NCBI GenBank assembly: GCA_023269695.1
Contig: JAHFPS010000006.1
Location: 1 to 47,941 of the forward strand
Direction: 5' to 3'
Length of the DNA stretch: 47,941 nt
Origin: Rickettsia sp.
Lineage (GTDB): Bacteria; Pseudomonadota; Alphaproteobacteria; Rickettsiales; Rickettsiaceae
Position numbers and translations under genes: made by a program. Below, in pieces: positions 17,708 to 25,612 of this stretch (the stretch's first letter is position 1; every line of letters begins with the position of its first letter). The notes beneath the pieces are model-generated. The model saw only the letters and a list, made by a program, of their open reading frames with translations, did no database searches and was not told the DNA's origin.

Positions 17708-19249
17708 ATGGCAGTCATTTCTAGAATTTTTTCGTATTTCTCTATAACTCACAATACATCACCCACCTCAAAATTAACAAATAGATTGTCAGAATATGTC
17801 TTTCCTATCGAAAGGCATGAATTATCTAAATTTCTATATGTAACATTATTGATGTTTTGCATTTTATTTATACAAAATATTATCAGAGCTTTAAAAGATA
17901 GTCTGGTTAATACTATGATTGGTACCGAAACTGTATCATTTCTTAAATTTTGGGGAGTTCTACCTTCGGCGTTTCTATTATCGATAATCTATGTGAAATT
18001 AGTAAATAACATAAAGGGGGAGTATATATTCTACCTTATATTGTCAATTTTTCTACTATTTTTTGCTTTATTTGCCTTTTATATTTTTCCCAATCATCTA
18101 GCATTCCATTTGAGTAGTGAGCATGCTGGCATTTTAATAAAGTCTTACCCCAACTTAAAATGGTTTATATTACTTTTATCTAATTGGAGTTTCTCTCTAT
18201 TCTATATTATAGCAGAATTATGGCCAAGCGTGATATTTGCATTACTTTTTTGGCAATTTGTTAATAATATAACCTCGGTGGAACAATCGAAAAGATTCTA
18301 TCCTTTATTTGGACTTCTTGCTCAAACGGGAATTTACATATCAGGTAAGTTCCTAGAAAATTTAGCTTATTTAAATCAATTGTTAATTAAAAAGTTTGAC
18401 CTACAACATACAGAGACTGAACTTTCAGTACAAATTATATTAGGCTGCGTACTGGTATTTGGCTTAATAGCCTTGGCAACTTTTTGGATGCTAAACCATA
18501 AAATCTTAGATAAAGCTCAGGTAGAAAAACTGCAATTTTCTGTCAAGAGACAATCGATAACTCTTATAGAAAGTTTTAAAATGGTTATTGCTTCAAGATA
18601 TATTAGATTAATTGCTACATTACTTATTTGTTATGGTATAGCTATAAATCTAGTTGAAGGACCTTGGAAAGCATCAGTTTCAAAGATTTATACAACACCA
18701 ACGGAATATGCTGCTTTTGTTGGTAATTATCTAAGTATTACTGGCATATTTACTATTTTATTTGTTATTCTTGGTTCTAATATTGTAAGAAAGTTGGGCT
18801 GGTTTACAGCAGCAATTATAACGCCAATAATGGTCTTTATAACTGGCATGCTATTCTTCTTAGTATCTAACTTTGATGGGTTGTCTGCCATGATCGTGGT
18901 TAGTTTTATGCTAACTGATCCTTCTTTGATTGCTATTACAATGGGAGTAGTCAACAATGTTCTAAGTAAATCAAGTAAATATACTTTATTTGATTCTACA
19001 AAAGAAATGTCATATGTTCCTCTAGATATCGAACTTAAGACAAAAGGTAAAGCAGCTGCCGACGTCATTAGTACTAAGCTTGGAAAATCAGCAAGTGCCC
19101 TTCTCCAGTCTTTAATATTTATTATTTTGCCTTGTGCAACTTATCAATCTATTTCTATATATTTAATGATAGTATTTGGTATAATCTGTATCATATGGAT
19201 GTGGGTGATTAGAGAATTGAATAAAGAATACACCAATATAACGTCCTGA
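17708..19249 (+). CDS. tlc: ATP/ADP-translocase-family nucleotide carrier
   Basis: 513 residues with about 12 membrane helices. The family is the non-mitochondrial Tlc/NTT carriers of rickettsiae, chlamydiae and plastids. Family segments include NIIRALKDSLVNTMIGTE (57-74), SFLKFWGVLPSA, FWQFVNNIT, AKRFYPLFG-like SKRFYPLFG, INLVEGPWKA and FDSTKEMSYVPLD. From memory the length and the IRALKDS/FWGVLPS wording are closest to Rickettsia Tlc4, which carries nucleotides such as CTP, UTP and GDP rather than exchanging ATP for ADP; the paralogue needs a tree. It has its own promoter and leader hairpin. Confidence 0.93.
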   Translation: MAVISRIFSYFSITHNTSPTSKLTNRLSEYVFPIERHELSKFLYVTLLMFCILFIQNIIRALKDSLVNTMIGTETVSFLKFWGVLPSAFLLSIIYVKLVNNIKGEYIFYLILSIFLLFFALFAFYIFPNHLAFHLSSEHAGILIKSYPNLKWFILLLSNWSFSLFYIIAELWPSVIFALLFWQFVNNITSVEQSKRFYPLFGLLAQTGIYISGKFLENLAYLNQLLIKKFDLQHTETELSVQIILGCVLVFGLIALATFWMLNHKILDKAQVEKLQFSVKRQSITLIESFKMVIASRYIRLIATLLICYGIAINLVEGPWKASVSKIYTTPTEYAAFVGNYLSITGIFTILFVILGSNIVRKLGWFTAAIITPIMVFITGMLFFLVSNFDGLSAMIVVSFMLTDPSLIAITMGVVNNVLSKSSKYTLFDSTKEMSYVPLDIELKTKGKAAADVISTKLGKSASALLQSLIFIILPCATYQSISIYLMIVFGIICIIWMWVIRELNKEYTNITS

Positions 19250-19274
19250 ACTGTTAAACTTTACATAAGAGATG

Positions 19275-19419
19275 AGGTAATAATGAAAAAGATAATCGAA
19301 TTATTGCATTTGTCAATCATATTACAGATGACAGCAAGCAAGATATTTATGCCAGCTTACGTGCTAAAGAAGAGGCAAAAGAAAAATTGATGGAAATAGT
19401 TCAAGCTACAATTAAGTGA
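19275..19419 (+). pseudogene. Gene fragment (C-terminal remnant)
   Basis: A 47-codon open stretch without a usable start, bounded by TGA on both sides. It reads GNNEKDNRIIAFVNH, then ITDDSKQDIYASLRAKEEA, then KEKLMEIVQATIK. This is strongly helical, protein-like sequence. It is probably the C-terminus of a lost gene; I do not recognise the parent. Confidence 0.4.
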
Positions 19420-19504
19420 GTATTAAGTACCATACATTTTTTATTCTATCGTGAAAGTATAATTCGGTATGCATGTTGATTTAAGGGAAAAAGATGATCT
19501 CCAA

Positions 19505-19673
19505 GCGTCATTGCGAGGAGCCACTAAAGTGGCGACGAAGCAATCCAATTTTGTGTCATCCCTGCTTAAATTTAATGTCATACCTGCGTAAGCAGGTATC
19601 TTAGATTCCCGCCTACGCGGGAATGACATCTTACAATTGCTTCGTCGCAGCGATGCTACTGCTCGCAATGACG
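19505..19673. repeat. Nested palindromic element
   Basis: Outer CGTCATTGCGAGGAGCCACT and GCTCGCAATGACG ends. Nested inside are GTCATCCCTGC, a third variant (GTCATACCTGCGTAAGCAGG), and the inverted CCCGCCTACGCGGGAATGAC. This copy shows three inner units in series. Confidence 0.85.
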
Positions 19674-19792
19674 TTTGTGTCTGGTATAATTTTACTATAA
19701 TAATAAAAAATGTAGGGTGCTATGGGATATGATGCAGATTACAACCCTTCAATTTAAGGTTCAAAAACATAAAAAGCACTAATTCTTATCGT

Positions 19793-20740
19793 TCAGGAAA
19801 GTCTAATTTTCCCAGTTAGATGAAAATCATCAACTTCTTCTATAAAAGATTTAAAATGCTTATTCTCTTCAACTAATCTATTAGCCATATCCCAATCAAT
19901 TTCTAATCTTTCTTTAGCAGGAATTAATACTCTACCTTTTTCAACAGGCTCTTTTATATTTAATAAAATAAATCCTATACCATGTCTAGCAGCAAGGATC
20001 TCTAGCTCGCATAAAGTATCATCCTTGCCTGCTTCTACTAGAGAAGAAGCTACTAAATACCCATAATGAGCCCATGAGGAATTTGATAGTGCTTGGAAAA
20101 AAGATTGTCGTACATTGGTACTATTAATTACTATCTTTACCTCAAAAGACCAAAGCTTAGCCTTTTTATCAGCAAATTGTTTAACACAATTTTTAGTCAC
20201 TAGTGTCCAATCTTTAGTAAGATCCTCTATTCCCACTAGATCAGGATGTAACCATTTATTACCGTTAGTACCTTTACTATTTGAAGAACATTTGTCATTA
20301 ATAATTTTGCTATAAACACCCAATTCCTGTAAAAGAAAGTCTTTGAGCTTTGGATATATCTCTTTTTCTTTTAGGCTTGGTTCTTTTTCAGCACCTTCTA
20401 TCTCCACCTGATCAGTTTTTTTATAATAATACCTACGTGGATATTCTTCTCTTTTAATATTAGGTTCTTGTCTTTGTATGCTTTTAAACCAATCTTTATG
20501 CATTTCTCCACTAATGATTCCTAACATCCTTTTATCCTTTTCTAATGGATCAGTTACATTAAGCAATATTTCGTTTTTACTTCTTGCTGCTTTTTTCTTG
20601 ACTTCCTCAGGATAAGTTTTTACTAGCCATTCAGCTATTTTAGGAGGAGTAAATTCTTGACCTTCATTTCTTTTAAGAAAATTAATAATTGTTTTATTAC
20701 GATTGAATCTCATAGTTAATCCTACTATTTTATAAACCAT
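19793..20740 (-). CDS. HrgA-like protein with putative PD-(D/E)XK nuclease domain
   Basis: 315 residues. The N-terminal part (about 14-110) looks like a winged-helix domain of HARE-HTH kind (FTPPKIAEWLVKTYPEE). The C-terminal part has a PD-(D/E)XK-like arrangement: HPDLVG (D167), WSFEVKI (E200, K202), then RQSFFQAL (Q216), a classic D-ExK-Q series. The combination resembles HrgA/COG2958 proteins, which occur near restriction-modification loci. No methyltransferase is present here. An inner ATG at residue 10 (MRFNRNK, 20711-20713) is an alternative start. It could act on foreign or modified DNA; that is inference. Confidence 0.7.
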   Translation of the reverse strand: MVYKIVGLTMRFNRNKTIINFLKRNEGQEFTPPKIAEWLVKTYPEEVKKKAARSKNEILLNVTDPLEKDKRMLGIISGEMHKDWFKSIQRQEPNIKREEYPRRYYYKKTDQVEIEGAEKEPSLKEKEIYPKLKDFLLQELGVYSKIINDKCSSNSKGTNGNKWLHPDLVGIEDLTKDWTLVTKNCVKQFADKKAKLWSFEVKIVINSTNVRQSFFQALSNSSWAHYGYLVASSLVEAGKDDTLCELEILAARHGIGFILLNIKEPVEKGRVLIPAKERLEIDWDMANRLVEENKHFKSFIEEVDDFHLTGKIRLS

Positions 20741-20822
20741 TAATTAAATAATAATCAAAATAGCAAAGAATTTAAATATAATTAACATATATAATTGCAA
20801 GTTATTATCTTTAATTAAATGT
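20741..20822. repeat. AT-rich inverted repeat upstream of the HrgA-like gene
   Basis: TTAATTAAATAATAA near 20742 is mirrored by TTATTATCTTTAATTAA near 20803-20819, with a 2-base gap. It separates the HrgA-like gene from the broken yaaA. It may be a regulatory site, or chance in very AT-rich DNA. Confidence 0.3.
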
Positions 20823-20839
20823 GATAGTAATATTACAAC

Positions 20840-21589
20840 TTATTCATTTTTAACAAATACCCAATCTTTATTGGAAGACTCAGTTTCACTATATTGATAA
20901 TTTTGTTTAGAGAAGTGTTTTAATTTTTCAGGTAGGTCTATAAGATTTTCCGCAATAAAATTAAGCATACTGCCCCTGGCTTTTTTGAAGTTTATTGCTA
21001 TTATTTGTAATTTATTATTTCTTTTTTCTTTAAAATATATATTAATTATTGGATATTTCAGATCATTTTGATTGATAACGCAGGAATATTCATTGGATGC
21101 TAGGTTGATTAGATATTTATTCTGATGAGTTGCTAATATTTGATTGACATAATTGGTGATATCGTCTTGCCAAAAATTTGATAATTTTTCAAAATTCGGC
21201 AATTTTGTTGACATTTCTAGTCGATAAGGTTTTATTTTATCAAAAACTCTTAGTACACCTTAAAAACCTGATATAATTAACGTGTGTCCTTGCAAGAAAT
21301 CCCACTGTTCCCTGGTAAAATTCTGCCTATCCATATTATGGTAAACATCCCCATCATAGGCAAATATCGCTTGCTTCTCAGGCTGGTTATCAAAATCTTG
21401 GAATCTATGATAATTAAGCTCAGCCAATTTATCACTAACTCCCATTAATTGCTTGATCTGATCTTGCGACAAACTTTTACATATTTGTAAAAGATATTGT
21501 GTTTTAGTAAAGAAATGAGGCTGCACCAATGGCACCCCCATTTGAGAAGTGAAGTCTTGAGTCTTAGCGGGAGAAATTATACTGAGCAT
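20840..21589 (-). pseudogene. yaaA: YaaA family gene broken by one ochre codon
   Basis: 250 codons in a single frame, the normal YaaA length, interrupted only by TAA at 21260-21262. The first part starts MLSIISPAKTQDF and ends LIISGF; the second resumes GVLRVFDKIKPYRLEMSTKL and contains LINLASNEYSCVI and FKKARGSMLNFI, all YaaA family segments. The stop replaces the Tyr of the conserved SG-hydrophobic-YG motif (one base change from TAT or TAC). In E. coli YaaA limits intracellular iron under peroxide stress. There are no other lesions, so the inactivation looks recent, or a sequencing error is possible. Confidence 0.9.
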
Positions 21590-21616
21590 ACTAATTCATT
21601 ACACTAACATAGAATT

Positions 21617-23143
21617 TTATTTATTTAACAATGATAACGCTGATTCACAATCTAACCAGAAAATCTTGCGACTCTCCTGCCATTCCTGCCATTTTATTGC
21701 AATAACTTGCTCTATTCCTACCTTTTGTTGAAGGATTGCCAAGAGCTCTGGGTGTGACGGCTCATTAATGGAATGCACGTAATATGTACGCATCAAAGAT
21801 TCTCCATCAATGTTATGCCCCATATTTTCAAGCTGAAAGCCTAGTAATATGCAGGAAATTGCTCCAGCATTTTCACTATATGACTCAAGGCAAATATCAA
21901 CAAGAATATGATTTGGAAGGGTAAATGTGGTATTGGGAAGTCTAGACTCGAAGCAACCACCAGCCAGTGGTTCACAATAGCCATCTTTATGTACGAGCTG
22001 AAATGAATAAAGAAACTCAGTTGATATCGTTCCATCATCGATAGGATAAGGATTGTGTTGCCATGTTTTAACCGAGGTGATTGGTCCGTGAGCTGATTGA
22101 CATTCAACATAAATATTACCGTCACCCTGCTGGTATTTGCCTTCGAAATAGTTTGAAGACTTCCATGGTCCATGATTGCCAGGGTAACGGACCGTATACC
22201 CCACCACACCACCAGCGTATCCCTCTCCACACTGACCTCCACCAGAGTAAATACTAAAACTAGTTGGCGGAAGCATAGATTCTGTCCTTCCGGGAATGTT
22301 GATTGACACCTGCTCTCCTGCTTCATAATTAGAGCCAATTGGCCCCATGTAGACAACCCTTGAGATATCCAGCTGCACCTTGTTTGGATAGCGTACCGGA
22401 TCATAAAATGGGAATAAAAAACTAAAATCCAGAACTAAGATCTGGTATCTCCGACGACATTCATTGGAAAAATAAAACCTTGCAACATAGTTGGAATCAA
22501 AGATTTCATGGGCATCTGCCTCGTCTTGTATCTCTTGATATATTTTATTGGTATAATCAGTGTAATCTTTGATCGCCTGCGTTGTAATATTGATATATAA
22601 CGTACGAACATCTTTAGACCAATTCATTTTATCTGCATTCAGTACGCCTGTACGTAACAAAGCAAGATGTAAATTAGCAAACTGGACAAAAAGTGGTAGC
22701 AACTGTTTCTGTGTGTCATTTATTTTTAATTGAAATTGTGGCAACTCATTAATAAAGAGATTGTGGCACGCAACAAAATGCTGAGACATTAGCACTGGAT
22801 CCCCTAATTTAACTGTTTGAAGAAAGGCTTTTAGGTTATTACCTAATCCGGTCAAAAATCCGTTGACCAGCACATAAATCGCCTCATCTATTTTTTTATT
22901 AATAAGCTGTTCAACCTGAGCCTTAATCTGGTCCCAAATAGATTCTGCATTCTGCGGCCAAAATAGTCCGATCAGCTGTGCAAGAAAAGCCCCGGCGTAT
23001 GGAATTTTGCTAAACCCATACAAAATTATTGAACGAACGTCGTTGATAACATCATCCCTATCCACATGAGGCGTCGATGTAGTTACTTTATGTGTTGAAT
23101 GGTCTATTAAAGTTCTGATAGAGCTATTGTCCGAATTAATCAT
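21617..23143 (-). CDS. Cry delta-endotoxin-like pore-forming protein
   Basis: 508 residues. Residues about 30-270 match domain I (Endotoxin_N) of insecticidal three-domain Cry toxins. The segments are: an N-terminal helical run with KIPYAGAFLAQLIGLFWPQ and IWDQIKAQVEQLINKKI (46-85); the conserved helix-5 block LLPLFVQFANLHLALLR (148-164); and the block RRYQILVLDFSFLFPFYD plus RYPNKVQLDISR (231-262). The Gly/Tyr-rich part (about 280-430) may be a lectin-like beta domain; no clear domain III. There is no signal peptide. It lies 29 bp after mrdA and 27 bp before yaaA, same strand. Two 60-base samples of it are 40% and 52% GC, against 30% for one sample of mrdA, which suggests transfer. Toxicity and target are unknown. 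Confidence 0.85.
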   Translation of the reverse strand: MINSDNSSIRTLIDHSTHKVTTSTPHVDRDDVINDVRSIILYGFSKIPYAGAFLAQLIGLFWPQNAESIWDQIKAQVEQLINKKIDEAIYVLVNGFLTGLGNNLKAFLQTVKLGDPVLMSQHFVACHNLFINELPQFQLKINDTQKQLLPLFVQFANLHLALLRTGVLNADKMNWSKDVRTLYINITTQAIKDYTDYTNKIYQEIQDEADAHEIFDSNYVARFYFSNECRRRYQILVLDFSFLFPFYDPVRYPNKVQLDISRVVYMGPIGSNYEAGEQVSINIPGRTESMLPPTSFSIYSGGGQCGEGYAGGVVGYTVRYPGNHGPWKSSNYFEGKYQQGDGNIYVECQSAHGPITSVKTWQHNPYPIDDGTISTEFLYSFQLVHKDGYCEPLAGGCFESRLPNTTFTLPNHILVDICLESYSENAGAISCILLGFQLENMGHNIDGESLMRTYYVHSINEPSHPELLAILQQKVGIEQVIAIKWQEWQESRKIFWLDCESALSLLNK

Positions 23144-23172
23144 AAAAATCCATATTGCTTTCTACTATGCTT

Positions 23173-24963
23173 TTAAATTAGCGACATGTATTTGTCAAGT
23201 ACCATAGTCATAATCTTGCTAGCTATAGGGGCCGCTGCTCTGCCCCCACCTCCACCATGATCGACAAAGACTAGAATAGAGTAACGAGGTTGTTGATAGG
23301 GAGCAAACCCGGCAAATATAGCATGGTTACGCCTTTGCCAAATAACTGATTTACTACTTAAATCATCATCTATATTAGCTTTTGCTTGCACTTGTGCTGT
23401 ACCTGTTTTACCAGCTAATTGATGCCCTTCTGTCAGAATTCTACTATAATAGGCAGTCCCTCCTTCGGTATTAACTGCTTTATACATGCCTTCTTTTAAA
23501 ATGTCTAAATATTTTTGATTGATATTAACCTGATCAAATACTGATATATCTTTAGCAATTCTCGGATTATACAATTTCCCATTACTAGCAATTGCCGTTA
23601 CAAACCTAGCTAACTGAATGGGAGTAGCTGATAAGAATCCCTGCCCTATCGATAAATTAAAAGTATCACCAATCGTCCATTTAGAGTTAAATTTTTTCAT
23701 TTTCCATTCTTCTGAAGGAAGAAAACCTGATGCTTCTCCAGTCAAATCAATACCAGTTTTTGTACCAAAACCAAAATTTCTTGCCATATCTAGTATTTTT
23801 TTATGACCTGTTAAGCGAGCTATTTCATACATGTAAGAATTACAAGAATGTTTGATAGAATTATGCATATCAATTGTACCATGACCATAACGACTCCAGC
23901 ACCGAAAACTATTACTACCTAATACTGAGGCTCCAGTACAATTAACCGTCTTGTCCGGCCTAATTCCGTTCTCTAACCCAGCTAAAATTGTAATAATTTT
24001 GAAAATAGAGCCAGGTGGGTAAGTACTTTGTATTGCCTTATTAATCAGCGGCTTATAAGGATCATTGATTAAACTTTGCCAATAATCTTGAGACAATTTT
24101 ACAAAATTATTGGCTTCAAATACCGGCGACATAGCCAACACCAGCACATTACCAGTAGTGGTATCGATAACTATGGCAGAACAACCTTGTTTATTTAAGT
24201 ATGGCTGCACTCTTTGTTGCAATTCTACATCAATATTTAGATGCAAGTCCTCTCCTTGCTGGCTTTGAAGATTGGCGATTTCTCTGACTTGTTTGCCTAA
24301 AGCATTTACTTCTATCTGCTTATAACCAAATTTTCCACGTAACTTTTCTTCATAATATTTTTCTACACCAGATTTGCCAATATTAAAATCCCCTAAATTA
24401 TTAATTTCTAAATCTTGTTTTTCTTGCTCATTAATCTGTCCAGTGTACCCTATCGCATGACAAGTTGCTTCTGAAAAATGGTAAAATCTTACATAACCGA
24501 CATCTACAAAAATAGAAGTTAAATTTAACTTTTGTTCTTCAATGAGCGACATTTGTTGCCAGCTAAGATTATCTAGGATGAGTAAAGGAATACGTCTATT
24601 GGCTTTTTTTATTTTCTGATTAATGTAATTTTGTTTTTCCTCAGTTAGTTGCAAGATATTTGTCACTAGAATTAATTCCTGTTGGTAATCATTGCCATCA
24701 TGCATATCAAGCAATAACCTAAAACAAGTTTTGTTTGTAGCCAAAACATTACCGTTAACATCATAAATTTGTCCCCTGAAGGGTGGAACTAGAATAAAAC
24801 TTATACGATTTTTATCAGATAAAGTACGATATTTATCACTTTCAAACAACTGCATGTAAAACATTTTTCCAGCCAATAATGAAAATAATGTCAATTTTCC
24901 TGAGCCTATGAGAAAAGCTCGTCTTGATATTAATTGGTTATGTAATATTTTATTATTTAGCAT
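23173..24963 (-). CDS. mrdA: Penicillin-binding protein 2, peptidoglycan transpeptidase
   Basis: 596 residues. N-terminal membrane anchor at about 16-36, PBP dimerisation/pedestal domain at about 60-230, and transpeptidase domain at about 255-590. The catalytic motifs are complete: SIFK (319-322) with the preceding TYPPG, SCN (373-375), and KTG (518-520) in LAGKTGTAQ. PBP2 cross-links lateral-wall peptidoglycan in the elongasome with MreD, MreC and RodA. mreD lies upstream in the same orientation, separated by a repeat. The Cry-like gene follows directly. Confidence 0.96.
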   Translation of the reverse strand: MLNNKILHNQLISRRAFLIGSGKLTLFSLLAGKMFYMQLFESDKYRTLSDKNRISFILVPPFRGQIYDVNGNVLATNKTCFRLLLDMHDGNDYQQELILVTNILQLTEEKQNYINQKIKKANRRIPLLILDNLSWQQMSLIEEQKLNLTSIFVDVGYVRFYHFSEATCHAIGYTGQINEQEKQDLEINNLGDFNIGKSGVEKYYEEKLRGKFGYKQIEVNALGKQVREIANLQSQQGEDLHLNIDVELQQRVQPYLNKQGCSAIVIDTTTGNVLVLAMSPVFEANNFVKLSQDYWQSLINDPYKPLINKAIQSTYPPGSIFKIITILAGLENGIRPDKTVNCTGASVLGSNSFRCWSRYGHGTIDMHNSIKHSCNSYMYEIARLTGHKKILDMARNFGFGTKTGIDLTGEASGFLPSEEWKMKKFNSKWTIGDTFNLSIGQGFLSATPIQLARFVTAIASNGKLYNPRIAKDISVFDQVNINQKYLDILKEGMYKAVNTEGGTAYYSRILTEGHQLAGKTGTAQVQAKANIDDDLSSKSVIWQRRNHAIFAGFAPYQQPRYSILVFVDHGGGGGRAAAPIASKIMTMVLDKYMSLI

Positions 24964-25011
24964 ATTTTTTTGATAGCAATTCTAATTATGTTTTTTATAG
25001 TATTACATACA

Positions 25012-25123
25012 GTTAACCAGATTAGCGTCATTGCGAGGAAGTAGCATTGCTACGACGAAGCAATCCATTCCTAATCATTTTTCTTCTGGATTGCTTCGTC
25101 GGCTACGCCTCCTCGCAATGACG
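25012..25123. repeat. Palindromic element between mreD and mrdA
   Basis: Starts AGTTAACCAGATTAGCG and CGTCATTGCGAGGAAGTAGC, and ends GCCTCCTCGCAATGACG. The rightmost 20 bp overlap the 3' end of mreD and supply its last codons and stop. Confidence 0.85.
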
Positions 25124-25612
25124 TTTGGGGAACAATGCCTTATCAAGTGGAATTCGTAGCAAGTTATAGGAGAATATCGTAGTGAGATAGTGCATTAACA
25201 TCATAAGATGCCCTTGGGAAGATAAGCCTTTAGTTAAAATTAGCAAATATCTAAAATGTAATATAAAAAAATAATAAAACCCAAAAATTAGAAAATTTGT
25301 TAAATAGCTTCTAACTATAAAAAATTTTCCTGTAAATTGTAAAATTATGTGAGCAGTTATTAGAACCAAGGAATTTGTACCAATTGGCATAGAATATAAT
25401 TGATCAAAAATTATTCCTACTAAAAATATTAGCCAGAAACCAATATGATAAAATGTAGCAAAATAGTAAAGTAAACTAACTTCAAAAGCTGGGAAAATAA
25501 CAGTTTCTGAGTTAATTCTAAAATTTTCTAGCGGGAAGATTACTAATAACAAACAAAATTCTAATAATATTATTTTACCGGCTATTTGTGATAATTTGCT
25601 AAAGAATTTCAT
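25103..25612 (-). CDS. mreD: Rod-shape protein MreD with repeat-derived C-terminus
   Basis: 169 residues, hydrophobic throughout with about five membrane helices, matching MreD in length and position next to mrdA. Segments such as FLVGIIFDQLYSMPIGTNSL are MreD-like. It links the elongasome to the inner membrane. The last residues, RHCEEA, and the TAG stop come from the palindromic element (GTCATTGCGAGGAGGCG), so the native C-terminus has been replaced or extended. The start overlaps the gpsA stop by 4 bp. Confidence 0.8.
   Translation of the reverse strand: MKFFSKLSQIAGKIILLEFCLLLVIFPLENFRINSETVIFPAFEVSLLYYFATFYHIGFWLIFLVGIIFDQLYSMPIGTNSLVLITAHIILQFTGKFFIVRSYLTNFLIFGFYYFFILHFRYLLILTKGLSSQGHLMMLMHYLTTIFSYNLLRIPLDKALFPKRHCEEA

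Noticed and set aside
19441..19668. 75-codon minus-strand frame rich in RRRES and RNDAW
   Set aside because: It is a translation of palindromic repeats, with the SFPRRRES and CFVATLVAPRND peptides these elements always give.
21841..22404. 187-codon frame within the Cry-like gene
   Set aside because: It is an overlapping frame on the same strand as the toxin-like gene, without a ribosome site or family signals. The 508-codon frame contains the conserved Cry blocks.
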